Positions 49,984-63,902 are shown, counted from the stretch's first letter. The stretch: 64,000 bases of DNA from Panagrolaimus kolymaensis (GCA_028622995.1 JAJQJQ010000006.1:2046001-2110000), one strand, 5' to 3'. A program made the numbers and translations. Notes: generated by a model not told the origin, from the sequence alone.

Positions 49984-50180
49984 CTGTTTCTTTTTTTATG
50001 TACCTTAATTATAAATAAAGTTGATAGATTATGTAAATAAAGCGTTTTCTTTAATTTTGATACTTTATTCGGTTGATTCCATAACAATCATGTTTACTTT
50101 TAACCGCTTTTTATGTTGTTTTTTCGTAAATTAACCCTTCAACTTCCATTGTCTTGCATGTTTTTCTTTTTCTCAGTTTT

Positions 50181-50264
50181 AGAGGTCATTTTTATTCGAA
50201 ACGTCGCATTGCTTTAGCTGAAGTCATTCATTGGTTGGTCACTCGACCTTTTTTCAACCACTAA
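50181..50264 (+). pseudogene. Exon-like 27-codon fragment
   Basis: After an acceptor-like CTTTTTCTCAG (ending 50176) the frame RGHFYSKRRIALAEVIHW... runs to TAA at 50262-50264, followed by a possible poly(A) signal (AATAAAG near 50317). The composition is protein-like, unlike the flanking DNA. It may be an alternative 3' exon of the KDEL receptor gene or a leftover of a deleted gene; I found no matching sequence in the window. Confidence 0.3.
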
Positions 50265-50627
50265 GAGAAGCTATTGAAACTTGAAATTCTCCTTATATTT
50301 TGTATTGTAATAATTAATAAAGTTGTTTCATTATTTTTCGAAAGGATTTTCTTATGTTTTGTTTTTATCATTATGCTTCCATAACAATTACCGTTAACCA
50401 TTTTTTATTTGTTCACATGTCTTTTTTGGTTGCTTGCCTATTAAATGTGATGTTGCTTTTATTTCTGCCATTATTTTCACGATATGATAATGTTGACAAA
50501 CACGGCTCTTTACTTGTTAAATGACTTGAATCTTGCATTATGTTTTTGTTAATTATTTTTCGTGTTGTTTTTCGTGCTGTTCATTTTTTTTTTGTTCTAA
50601 AACTAAACATTGATTTTTTTTCAGTGA

Positions 50628-51276
<649 letters not shown>

Positions 51277-52435
51277 TTTAATTTGTTTGTGTGTTTTTGT
51301 GTAAATTTTTTTCTCTGTGTGAATTTTTCAATAAAGTACTAATATTTAAATTTTTGTCGTATTGAAAGTGTAATTATTAATGGTGTTACCAATTGCATTC
51401 TTATTTGTTTTTTACATTTACAGCGGGCAAATGCAAATTCACATTTTTGTGCCATTGCTTTAAATAATGTGATTAATGATATTGTTTGTATGATGATGGC
51501 TTCCATTTACTGTCATGTTTCTTGTTATCAAAGGAGTTTAGCAACAACCTTTCAGAGTAATATGAAGCATATTTCTTTGCTTATTTTTGTAAAAAGTACC
51601 ACAGTGAAGGAATGTATGATGAAACTACAGTAAGCCTAAGCATGGATAACATCTTCATATTGCAAACATCTTTGAAGAATTAAAGTCTTTGGTTCTCTCC
51701 ATCATTTTACTATCTTTTGATACAAGCTGGTTATCGATTTTTTTCTTCTTCTTCACAATCAACTACATAGATTTGACTTTGATTCAGCGTGCTTCTTCTG
51801 TTTCTACGGTTTTAAACCTTGATAAATAACATTCGGTTTAATTTTTTTTTGAAGCTCGCTTTAACCAAAATTAACTTTGATTGATGAAGAAAAAGAATCA
51901 AACTAAAAGGTTTTACATAAGTTGTCATATCTTGAGGCTTTGAGCGACTTGTGAAAAGGTTTATTTTATTTTCGCATATTTTTGTGGCTGTCATTGACAT
52001 CAACAACATGAATGTGATTCTTGCCCTAATAAGCTGATTGAGGTTTTGCTTTTTTACATGCATAGTATTTATGAGAAACGAATTTATTATGTAATTCATT
52101 TTTTGAGCAATAAAATATACAAACAAACAACAAAGAAATTTAATTAAATAAAGAAAATATTTAGGTACATCTTTTATTTGGATTTGGGTTTTTTTGCCTT
52201 TTCGTTTTGGAGGAAAATGGCATTTTAACTTTTTACTATATGAAATAATAAGTGTTGTGCACCCATCAATAAATCTTTTTTCTTTGACCTAGGTCCACAT
52301 TTTGTTTTTCGAAAAAACTAAAAAAATCAATAGAGCATTTCACTTTATTCGGTCGGATAAGAAAGCTGTAGTTGCCTTTATTTTTTCTTTACCAACGAAA
52401 ATATTATATTCAATCGCAGACATAAATTGAAAAAA
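51277..52435. other. Intergenic region containing a 103-bp repeat copy
   Basis: No coding sequence supported. Bases 52056-52158 are identical to 55751-55853, and the following ~70 bp are also related. Otherwise AT-rich without clear features. Confidence 0.45.
52056..52158 (+). repeat. 103-bp direct repeat, copy 1
   Basis: Identical by eye to 55751-55853 (starts ACATGCATAGTATTTATGAG). It includes an AATAAA and a second AATAAAG, so it is probably a 3'-flank sequence. It lies upstream of the first F-box-like paralogue, while copy 2 lies just downstream of the second. Confidence 0.9.
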
Positions 52436-53053
52436 ATGGAAGAGAAACTGTCATTCAATTGCAAGAATCTTAGTATTCAGAAATTAATTTTCTCAAAAAA
52501 AATTACGAAATATTTGATTAATTCCGCTTCAGCTGAAATTATGCAAAAATTTCATCGAAGCTGCAAGCAATTTTACATGGATGCTCCATATTTTATTGTT
52601 GATACTTTAGATTTTCAAAATCCGAAGCAACGAATTGAAAATAATGATTATGGAGGATGTCTCGATTTTATGGATGTCGATGAACTTGAAAGGTTTTTAC
52701 CAAAAATTGATAATATTTGGGTTACAAAAAAAGCCATATTTTATTTTTGTGGTCTCAAGATTATTGATAAAATTGTTCGATGCGATGCAAATGAAATTTC
52801 GATTAGTGAGAAATTTCATTCAGAAAATTTAAAATTTTAACAAAATCTAAAAATGTGGAAAGATTGGCATTCAAATCTATCTTATATTCTGATGGATCTG
52901 AAGTGCCATTGGAAGATATTCTAGCTCTAGTTCCGAATGTTTCATATATCAATATTCATTTTTACGGAAAATGTCACGTTACGCCTCAAACTATGACTAA
53001 TTTAAATAAAATTCCATGGAAGCAAAAAATTAAGAGCTTGAATCTTTTCAATA

Positions 53054-54334
53054 TAAGACGCCAAAATAAATAAACTTTTGCAACTTTGTCAAATTCGAAC
53101 TTTTTTCTTTCAAAATTACACACTTTGAAAATTTCCATGGTTTTTTGAAAAAGCAGTCGGAAAAAAATCTCACTCGTCGAAAGTGGTTCAAACATGATAT
53201 TTTCCTCACGGTTTTGGTTCGGATGCTCAAAAAGGTACTTTTGTGTTTTTTTCCTCAAGACTTTTGGTCGGAATAGGTTTTACGATTTTTCTTTAAATTT
53301 GCCTCAAAAAAAATTCTCAGATTCAAAAAATGGAAAATTTTGAAAAAAGGTGAAATCGTGAGGAAAATTTACAAAATTTATGGATTTTTGGATGTGAGAA
53401 TTGGTCAGAATGTAAAATCAAAGAATTTTGTTGTTTTTCCTCAACTTCCTAATTGAGGCAATCCTCCCTGAGAATTTTGCCTCAACTACACTTTTGATAA
53501 CTGATAAAGCAGCTTCTGTAAATATTTCTGACAATGAAAGAAATGAAAATGATGAAGAAGAGAGTGATGTATGAAACGTTTTTTATAATTTCTTAAGGAT
53601 TATTGTTTTTTTACCTGTTGGTTATTTACTTGTTAGAAAAATAAATGTTTGTTATTCATTTGCATTGATTGGTTATTAGAAAAGGTATAAGTGGATAATA
53701 AAAACATTGTTTAACCATGCTTCTCATAGTTTTGGTGTGTTTAAGAACCACCATTATGATTTCATTGTTTCAATGGTGCAATGGTTATTCCGTTTGCCTT
53801 GTACCCGGTGAATTCCGGGTTCGAGTCCTCTTACCATTTTTGCTTATTTTGCCTCTTTCTGAGGCAAAATTCTCAGGGAGGATTGCCTCAATGGAAAGTG
53901 TAGTTGAGGCAAAATTCTCAGGGAGGATTGCCTCAATTAGGAAGTTGAGGAAAAACAACAAAATTCTTTGATTTTACATTCTGACCAATTCTCACATCCA
54001 AAAATCCATAAATTTTGTAAATATTTACACGTTTTGAAAAATTACATGTTTTTTCTTAATATTGCCTCATTTATGCATCTTTTCAACGTTTAAACCCGAT
54101 TTCGAAGATGGCCAAAAATCGGCAAATTAAAATGGTTGTAGAAACGCGTTTTTCATTCCGAACCAAAACCGTGAGGAAAAAAACAGAAAAGTATGTGTTT
54201 CATCACCTGACCCAAAGTCGTGAGGAAAAAAACAGAAATTTAGTGTTTTTAGTGGGTGAAACTCGGCTGAGGAAGATTTTAATATAAATCCGATTCAGAC
54301 AAAGTTGCAAAACTTTATTTATTTCGGCGTCTTA
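53054..54334. mobile_element. 1.28-kb TA-inserted palindromic element carrying a tRNA-like sequence
   Basis: The element is flanked by TA at 53052-53053 and 54335-54336. Its ends read TATAAGACGCC and GGCGTCTTA, followed inward by matching TTTTGCAACTTTGTC. Further inverted pairs are CACGGTTTTGGTTCGGA (~53206) with its complement (~54154), and ~125 bp at 53375-53505 with its complement at ~53893-54019, so most of the element is one long imperfect hairpin. The GAGGCAAAATTCTCAGGGAG unit is duplicated in the right arm. There is no transposase ORF. The ends resemble those of the 175-bp MITE at 32316-32490. Confidence 0.75.
53772..53838 (+). pseudogene. tRNA-like sequence in the loop of the 53-kb element
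   Basis: It contains box A (TGGTGCAATGG, 53774-53784) and box B (GGTTCGAGTCC, 53818-53828), both fitting the polymerase III consensus, 33 bp apart. The outer 7 bases AATGGTG and TACCATT pair fully with one G-U. A T run follows at once (53836 on), as in a pol III terminator. The T stem is only partly paired and no anticodon can be assigned, so it is a decayed tRNA or SINE head; it may still be transcribed. Confidence 0.5.
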
Positions 54335-54733
54335 TATTGATGAAGAAATTGATGTTGAAATGTTTCACAAATTTGTTAAGGTACAATATTTTATTTCTTT
54401 GCTTTTTTTGTAAATTTATTATTTTTAGAATCATGTTGATCCAAACGCAAAAATATCCATTCAATTTAAAAACTTAGATACTGCTTTTGAAAAAGCTTAC
54501 AATAAATTAATTGAAAAATCTTCTGATAAATTGCCTTTACTCCAATATCATGGAATGAAGCCAGGATTTTGGTGTAAGTTTTGCATATTTTTTAAAATTT
54601 AATCTTGGTAACATTCATAGCTAACGATTTTTGATTTGTCTTAAAAATAAAAAATTCTAAAGTAGCAGTGGATTTTTAATTATCATTTTTTAGTCAGGAA
54701 ACAAAGCAACGTCGTCGCATTCACAAACAAAAC

Positions 54734-55624
54734 ATGAAACAACAAAATTTCACTTTACCATTTTCTATGATGAATTATGTTCGAGAAAATATTAATGGGA
54801 AAATTATGTCAAAATTATATCAAACTTGTAAATTCTTTTACTCGAAGAAACCATTTTGCATCGTGGAAAGTTTATCCATTTGTGGTGGTGGAGGAGTAAA
54901 TAAAAGTTATATTGAGTTATATGTCAATAATATCAAAAGTTTGGTAAAAATGGATGAAATGAACATTTTAAAAAATATTTGGATTACCAATCGCATTGAA
55001 GTTAACTACAGCTATTCCAAAGAATATTTGAAAAATATTATTCGATGTGATGGCGAAAATCTTTGTAATTCCAAAAATGATGAAATATTTCCATTGAGCG
55101 AATATAAATTTATTAATCAATGGGGGGAAATTAAAAAAGTGGAATTCGGGTTTTTGCACAATTTTGAGTGAAAATGGAAAAAATGTTTCACTTCAAGAAT
55201 TAATGACATTTCTTCCAAATGCAACAAGTATATGGTATACTAAATTTTTCTAGGGCAACATTTAAAAATAAAAAAGGCGTTTTTTAGTGCGGATATTCAA
55301 GGAATTTTGCATCGCCCGTTGATCCAAGCGGACATGATACCACGAAAAAATAAAATCAAAACACTTAGCCTTTTATTTGAAAATGAAACGATTGACGCAG
55401 ACTCATTTTATGATTTAATCAAAGTAAGAAATTTGCCTATTTTAACTCTTTAATTGGAATGTCCTAAATTTCAGAATTCGCTCGCCCCCAAAGCCAGTGT
55501 CCAACTAGAAATTCATGAATTGCCTGAAAAAACATTTTTGCCTGACTTTAAAGAAAAAATGAGAGCCAAATTAGACACTTGGATTCCACAAATTGAAAAG
55601 CCTTCGTTTTCAATAATTGTTTAA
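54734..55624 (+). CDS. F-box-like paralogue B with one frameshift
   Basis: Exons 54734-55234, 55288-55423 and 55475-55624. The N-terminus (FSMMNYVRENINGKIMSKLY, then QTCKFFYSKKP) looks like an F-box-type helix set as in expanded nematode orphan families. The first exon contains a one-base frameshift near 55150 in the T run of GGGTTTTTGC. Before it the frame reads EIKKVEFGF, after it TILSENGKNVSLQEL, both matching paralogue A. The last two exons are in frame with each other and end TWIPQIEKPSFSIIV. It is either a young pseudogene or carries a homopolymer sequencing error. SCF adaptor function is only inferred. Confidence 0.65.
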
Positions 55625-55750
55625 TGAAAAGCTTTCGTTTTATTTATGTTTATTTTTCTTGTGATTATCTATCGGCTTTTAAAAAATAAAAATAAAATGC
55701 AATGATTTTGCTATAAAAAGGGTGTATTTTAAATGAGGTTTTGATATTTA

Positions 55751-55853
55751 ACATGCATAGTATTTATGAGAAACGAATTTATTATGTAATTCATTTTTTG
55801 AGCAATAAAATATACAAACAAACAACAAAGAAATTTAATTAAATAAAGAAAAT
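55751..55853 (+). repeat. 103-bp direct repeat, copy 2
   Basis: Identical to 52056-52158. It lies ~130 bp after the stop of paralogue B and contains AATAAA, so it is probably the authentic 3' flank of this gene family; the first copy then marks where another family member once ended. Confidence 0.9.
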
Positions 55854-56081
55854 TTCAAGGCACATATTTTTTTTGAATTGAGTTTTTTTGCTTTTTTTCT
55901 CAGGAAAATGTCATCATAATTTTTACCATATAAATAATAATAATGTGTTTTTGATTGGAGTTAAAGATAATATCAAGACAAATGAGATTTTTTTTTTTTA
56001 TTCTTCTTCTTTCAATATTTGGTTTTCTTCTTCTTTTTGGGTTAAATTACAGAGAAAAATAAACTACCATGAAAATTTTTT

Positions 56082-58421
56082 TTATACCCTTAGGAGTTCA
56101 AGATAATTACCATAACAAATTGAAATCCAATCTGTGAACATTGTGGACCATTCAACATGATTGATTTCCCCTCCCGCAGCATATGCAAGGATTGGATCTT
56201 CAATAGGACGAGGCATATTATGAAGATCCCAAATTAATGCTTGTGAATCATCTCCTGAAATGCATGCTTCAGTATCTTTCTTCTTTGAAAAAATTGAGTT
56301 CTTTCTTTTTTGGGTGAAAATGCTTTAATGGAAAAATGCCCACCTGCAGTACAAATATGAACACTGGAATGTGGAGCCCATGCTAAACCACTAATACATG
56401 CAGTATGATTTTTTAATGTTGCTATGGGCATTGATGGTACACGAATATCAAGGATATGAACTTCATTGGAACCTTTAGCAAATGTAGCTAAATGATTATG
56501 ATCTTGTTTATTCCATGCTAATCGCAATAATGGTTTTCGATTAGGTTCTTCAAAAACTATTGTTGAATATTCCATATGTCGAAGATCAAACATTCTAACA
56601 CTTCCATCTGCACCAACTGAAGCAAAAATTTCTCTTCCTGTTCCAAGTTTAGAAAAAGCTATATCATATACTTCTTTATCGTGAGCTATTAATTGCGTTT
56701 TTACTGTTCCTTCAGTGGCTCGAGATGTATTACTTATAGCTTGACCCGTTTCAATTTGCCATATCGTACATGTTGTATCTATGGAACTCGTACCTATTAG
56801 CGATACATCCGTTTCATTCCAATCTGATGAAGTTAATGGAGCGCAATAATCCGAAGTTCGATTCTAAATTAAGGAAATTTGTTTATTGGAAAATAATAAT
56901 TTTTAGTTTGGTGATTGCTTACATTATTTAGCATCACTTCCAATGAAGCACCATGATGACCTCCAACTCGCCATAAACGTAAATAATCTCCTGTGGTGGC
57001 CATGAGATCAGGATATATTCCTTTCTAAAAAATTAAGGATAAATTATTTTTTCTTTACTTTGCTCGTCGTCATTTGCTTTTTTAAACTTTTCAATGATGC
57101 TTGCTTACCGGATCAGGAATCCATAAAACTTTTGTTGCAGGATATGGATGTTCAAAAGTTCCAATATGTAAAAAATCTCCTTGTTCTTCACGTAATTGAA
57201 CAATTGAAATCTAAAACTCACTTGATTATTAACCTTTAATGACGGCGATGTAACTAACTTTATTATTATATTCTTCAATAAAACTTCCTACAGCTATTCT
57301 AAATTTTAAATGTGGTTCAGGTCTCATCGACCATGCACATGAATATAATTCATGATTAGCTGTATATCGATATATTTCTTTACGCTTTTGTTGTTGCTGT
57401 TGTTGATTGTTGGCTATTAAAGCTCCATGCGAAGGCATGGGTTGCATAAATTGGCTTTGCATTGATTGTTCGGGTAATTGAGGCTGAAATTGAGTTAGAT
57501 TAAATAATTTTCAGAAGAGTATGTTGAGTTTTCGAAAAATTAATAAAAGTGAAAGTTTTTGTTTTTGTGATTCATTCATTTTGCTTGAAAGTACCAATCC
57601 TTTCTTTTCTTTCATTTTTTTCTGGACAATAAAGAAATATTTAGCAAACAAGACAAACCTGTATGGCAGACATTTGTTGATGATTTCCACTTGGTAAAGG
57701 TCGAATATTACTTTGAAATCCAAATGCTGATTGATTATTTGATATCGGTCCAAGAGTTGGTTGATAATAATAATATCCACCACCACCAATTTGCTGCGGT
57801 GGTGGAAGTGATGGTTGCGTTTGTGGTTGTAATGATGGTGGACCTCCTTGTGAAGCTTGTGTTTGCGGTTGTTGTGTCGCTATTTGTTGTTGTTGTTGTG
57901 GGTCGACGACGCCTCCTATTGCCATCTGTAAAAAAGAAAGAAAGAATAAATGAAGAAAAAAATGAAAGATTATTTTTTAAACAGTTGTCCATTCAATAGT
58001 CTCTTTTTTTCTTCACACATATTTTTTATTTGGTTGTTCTTAAGCAACAGTCATCATCAGCTAAGAAGAGCCTCTCTCTTCGTTGCGGAGAAAAAAAGAA
58101 GAAGAAAGAAGATGAGACTTACATAACCCGCAAGTTCGTCATTCGTTTGGTTTTGTGATGATGATGTTTGTTGTTGAGGTTGTTGAGGAAGAAATGCATT
58201 TGGATTTGTTGCTTGTTGTTGATAAAATTGTGCATCGGGTGGTGATGTAGCTGGGAAGGCTTCATAACAATTAAAACTTCCCTAAAATTTTTAACTTTCA
58301 AATTAATTTTTTTAGAAGATTGAAAGCTTACTTGAAAAGGTGGCTGTCCTTGTGGAGGCTGTTGCGGTTGTTGTTGTTGAGGTGGACCATTATGCCTTTG
58401 ATTCGACATAATTGTGTCCAT
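56082..58421 (-). CDS. swan-1: DCAF7/WDR68-type WD40 protein with Q-rich N-terminal extension (545 aa)
   Basis: Eight exons join in phase: 58421-58332, 58281-58123, 57925-57659, 57483-57259, 57210-57109, 57024-56923, 56863-56344 and 56254-56082. The C-terminal ~340 residues align along their length with DCAF7: [83 protein letters not shown] and [21 protein letters not shown]7 is a WD40 propeller scaffold that binds DYRK1A/HIPK2 and CUL4-DDB1; the nematode orthologue SWAN-1 regulates Rac-dependent cell migration. The N-terminal ~190 residues are Gln/Pro-rich low complexity, absent from animal DCAF7 (~342 aa). The donor at 57258 was chosen because it restores exact DCAF7 spacing. Divergent from TAPT1. 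Confidence 0.94.
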
Positions 58422-58975
58422 ATAAGAATGAAATCAAATCAAAAATCACGAAAAATAAAGTTTGCTTGAATCAAATCACTTCTCAAAGTAAAATAAAATA
58501 AAAATCAATAATGCTTCCTTGAAAATATTAGAAAAGCAGTAACAATAAAAAAATATTTACTAATAATAAATTTTTGATGACAGAATAAAATTAAGTAAAT
58601 ATATTAACAATGTCCACTTATTATTAGTTTATAATAATGTCTTCCTTTTTTTCGGTACAAAAGAAAAAATTCAAAGAAGAAACACAAATAACAACAATAA
58701 TAATTTGTTACACACTTTTTTTTTATTATCCGTTGTTTTTCGATGGTCGTCGTCGTCGTTGTTCATTCATAAATAAGATCGTCGTCGCATTTGGCGGTTA
58801 TTTAATTTAATGTGGTCAAAAATAGAAAGAAAATAAAGAAACTCGCCAGCTACTTTTCTTTTTTCGTTTCAAGATTTTGCTTGCTAAATGTGCTAGGACC
58901 ATTATAAAAAAATATTAGAAATGGCAAAAAATTAAAATTAATTGTTAAAATTTTTAGATATTTCTGTTATTTGTT
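58422..58975. promoter_or_regulatory. Divergent promoter region between DCAF7-like and TAPT1 genes
   Basis: This 554-bp interval separates two head-to-head housekeeping genes and should contain both promoters. It has a CGTCGTCGTCG run near 58747. An ATTTTTAG acceptor ~20 bp upstream of the TAPT1 start could be a trans-splice site. Confidence 0.4.
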
Positions 58976-61604
58976 ATGGTTTCTACGGGTGATTTAAGTA
59001 GTACAGATGAAACAGCAACAACAACCGCAACAACCACAGAAACTTTATTACGTCGTCGAAAAAATGATGGAAGAAGACGAGGTTCATCAGATGTTTTTGT
59101 TGTTGGAGATCAAGAAGACGACCATGAAAATCATATTCGTCGACCATTAAAGCTAGAATTAGGCGATATGGATTTGAGAAAACGAAGGATATCCAATGTA
59201 ACTTATAGCGATGAATTAAAAGTAAATGTTGAAGATAATATTATTGAGAAAGAAATAAAACCTATGATTGAAAAAGATAAAAATGAATCGCTTTTAAGTA
59301 TGAAAAAAATTGGATGGTTAGAAATGTTATGGATGGAATTAACGAGGTTAGTAAAATAGGTAGTTAGCTGCTTGGAGCGTGGAACCATGGAATTAATGGG
59401 CATTTGCCTATTCGGAGTTTCAAAAGAATAAAAAAAGTTGCTAGTTTTTAATTGGTCGTCTGCTTCTCTGATTTTTTTCTTTGTTACTGTAGCTTCAGAT
59501 TTGCCATTGAATGGGCTTTCCGAAGAAATTTGAATAACCAAATATTTTAAACGCTATTATTTTTAGAGGCTATTCACTTGATAACGATCAAGAAAGATAT
59601 GATGAAAAGCGTCGAAAAGTATATACGTTTATGCAAGTTCCTTATGAATTAGAAAAATTTTTATTTTATGGTTTTTTTCAATGCCTTGATGCATTTTGTT
59701 ATGTTTTTACCATTCTTCCTATTCGATGTTTTGTGAGCAAACAACACCATTTTACTTTTCCCTCATCCACTTAAAAATTAACGTTTTAGCTAAATCTTTT
59801 CACTTTTATCCTTCGAATTAAACCATGGACTTCAGCACATACATGTGATTTCTTAAAACTTTTTATTATTATTTTTGCTTCCATTGCAATGCAATTTACT
59901 TTTGATACATCTAAATGGTATCATGTCATTCGGGGCCAAGGAGTAATCAAACTTTATATTGTTTATAATATGCTTGAAGTGGCGGATAAATTATTTAGCA
60001 GTTTTGGACAGGTATTTCGATTACAAATTTTTTTGAGACATGCAATGATCGAAAGTTATTTTTTTTAGGATATTTTGGATTCGCTAATGTGGACGGCATC
60101 AGAAAAAGGGGAAGATCGTAAAAGATTTCATACAATTGGATATTTTTTATTTGGAACTATTTATGCTTATTCTCATGCATTTTTAGTTTTGCTTCAGGTA
60201 CGCAACTCAACCTCTGAACATTTCCATTACTGTAACCCATTTTATTTTTTAGGCCACAACTTTGAATGTTGCATTTAATTCTCAAACCAATTCTTTGCTA
60301 ACCATTTTAATATCCAATAATTTTGTTGAACTTAAAGGTTCCGTATTTAAAAAATTTGCTAAACCCAATTTATTTCAAATGGCCTGCAGCGATGTTCGAG
60401 AAAGATTTCATCTTTTAGTTTTACTCATATTTGTTATCCTTAGAAATATGACAGCTAATCATTGGAGATTAGATTATTTTTATGAATTATTACCTGATTT
60501 GGTAAACCTTAGTTAAAGAAAAATAAAACCTTTATTGAAGTTGTTTGTTTTAGGCAATGATAATTGGCTCTGAAATCCTCGTCGATGCCCTCAAACATGC
60601 TTTCATAACCAAATTTAATGATATTAGTTTTGCTGTTTATCAAGGTTTAAATAATTTTTGCTATCTCTGCAACCATCATTAAATGCTTTTAGATTTTACA
60701 ATAACTTTAGCATTTGATGTTGCTAAAAGTCGAGAAGAAAATGCTTATAGCGATTTTGCTGATCAAGTTTCACGTCGAATGGGTTTCATTCCTATTCCTA
60801 TTTCAGTAATGTTAATTCATTCAATAAGTCAATCCATTGATTTTACAAGTAATTTAGCAACCACTGTTATTGGTAAGCATTAAAATTAAAGTTTCTCGGT
60901 GTACTTTAGTTGAAGCAGAATTTTATCTCAATTTTTTTCATTTCAGGACTAACATGGCTTTTATTATTCACCATTAAAGTTGTTAATAGCGTATTTCTTC
61001 ATTCCAAATCTGTGGATAATATTGTTAGATATCGAGCCCTTCAAGAAGAAGTGGAATATGAAATATATCGAAAACGCATGCTTGCATCTAAAAGCAAATC
61101 AGCGCCAAATTCACCTCGATTGAGTCTCATCGATTTTACAGGTAAGAAAAACTAAATCCAAGCTCAACCGCAAACTCTTTACTCATATTCACCATTTTTT
61201 TAGATGTGCTAACTCAAAAAGCAATTGGAGGTAATGGATTCACAGTATCAGATTTCTTATCACATTATGAAGATCTTCGGCATCTTCGCCCTATTAAAAT
61301 TCCCCCAGCATCTTTGAGCGAAAAATTACAATCTCCAACACCTCGACGTTCAATATCAATGATGAATTTTAGTTGGGATGAAAAGCGTGAACCTTCATTT
61401 CCTCAATCCATTCCGGAATATGATGAAAAAACTGATGATAATGAATCACAATATGGAACAGGAAATAAAGAAAAACAATCCCAACAAAGTCCCAGAAGAA
61501 AAACAAATGTTCCTATGACTCCAAGAGAATGTGCTGATTTGGAAGAAGTTCAAGCATTCAAACTTTTAAATTCGAGTGAACCTATCCAAGAGATACAGTC
61601 ATAA
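58976..61604 (+). CDS. TAPT1: TAPT1 family multi-pass membrane protein (667 aa)
   Basis: Nine exons join in phase: 58976-59346, 59567-59732, 59790-60011, 60069-60197, 60253-60501, 60554-60644, 60693-60872, 60947-61141 and 61204-61604. The conserved core includes LTRGYSLDNDQERYDEKRRKVY, split here as in the family, then GFFQCLDAFCYVFTILPIR, YNMLEVADKLFSSFGQDILD, VAFNSQTNSLLTILISNNFVE and LVDALKHAFITKFNDI. These match TAPT1, a protein linked in vertebrates to the ciliary base/centrosome and axial patterning. Several hydrophobic segments support a membrane location. The N-terminal 100 residues (Thr- and Arg-rich) and the C-terminal 130 residues (Ser/Pro/Gln-rich) are variable. Introns are mostly 50-75 bp, the first 220 bp. 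TTAATAAAG near 61776 may be the poly(A) signal. Confidence 0.95.
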
Positions 61605-62086
61605 GAGATTTTATTTACTTTTTTTTGAGTTGCGTACAAATTTATGGAAAATATTATTAAAGTTGTTTGTATTTGGTGATTTTGCATTACGGGATTCTTT
61701 TGTTTTTCAGTTAAACCTTTTTTGTATGTTAGTTTTACAGGGTTAAAGCATTCCAGATTTTTTCCATGATATAAGTTTTAATAAAGTGTTTTTTCAAAAA
61801 ATATGTGTTGCATAAAGCTTCTTACATACAGCAGTATCCTCCAAAACATATGTAAAGGGTTTTACAAAAAGTAAGTATCCTCATGCTAACATCAAATGAA
61901 ACAAGCTCATGAGCTCCAGCCCTTCCCTATCGAATTCATGCAACAAGAAACGTTATAAGTAAACAAATTTATTAATACCAAAACTTGACACATATTTCTA
62001 ATAAGAAACAACAAACAAAAAATAAGGTAACATAAAAATAGAAAAAGCAACAAATACAATTATTAAATGATATATATTTGTTTTCT
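61605..62086. other. Intergenic region between convergent TAPT1 and MetAP2 genes
   Basis: It contains the two 3' UTRs. Nothing else could be supported. Confidence 0.4.
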
Positions 62087-63565
<1,479 letters not shown>

Positions 63566-63902
63566 AATTTGATGTGGATACAACTAAAAATAAAGAAAAT
63601 TTAGTAAAGTGCTGATGAAGAGTAAAAGTGATGGATGGAAAAATAATGTAATCACGCAACTAAAAAATGGAGTAACACAACAAAGTTTGAACCAAGCTTT
63701 TTTGAAAACATCGATGAAGAAAAAAATGGGATGAACTTGTTTCAAGGTTTACAGGCGTTTTGCCAGATTTTAGAAGCAGCGCCTTGAGAAATTTTTGTGT
63801 TCAAAAATTTTGCAAGAAGCTTTCATTCATTTTTTCATTCAAAGTTCTTCTTGCATGAACTTGGAATTATTTGATTGAAGCATCAAATTTGTTATTATTA
63901 TT
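63566..63902. promoter_or_regulatory. Divergent promoter between MetAP2 and the gene at the right edge
   Basis: 337 bp separate the two start codons, so both promoters lie here. No TATA box or other named element was seen. Confidence 0.35.

Larger units (their letters stand above)
52436..54602 (+). pseudogene. F-box-like paralogue A, frameshifted and split by a 1.28-kb element
   Basis: The reading starts at 52436 (MEEKLSFNCKN) and aligns along its length with the paralogue at 54734-55624. An N-terminal F-box-like segment (SAEIMQKFHRSCKQFYMDAP) is followed by ...IDKIVRCDANEI. At ~52834 a one-base shift in AAAATTTTAA breaks the frame; the next frame continues with VERLAFKSILYSDG and ...IKSLNLFN. 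A transposon-like element occupies 53054-54334. Beyond it, the homologous EEIDVEMFHKFVK (to 54380), a 48-bp intron, and NHVDPNAKISIQF (from 54429) resume. Removing the element with one TA copy puts the flanking codons in frame, so it is a clean insertion. The 3' end is uncertain: a stop at 54602, or splicing at ~54573 to an exon at ~54693. Function unknown; probably dead. Confidence 0.75.

Noticed and set aside
52801..52850. An 18-bp GTGAG...CAG mini-intron to repair paralogue A
   Set aside because: Its length is a multiple of three, so it cannot correct the frameshift, and it is far shorter than other introns here.
53717..53971. 84-codon ORF inside the 1.28-kb element as a transposase
   Set aside because: It covers the tRNA-like sequence and the duplicated arm; no transposase motif is present.
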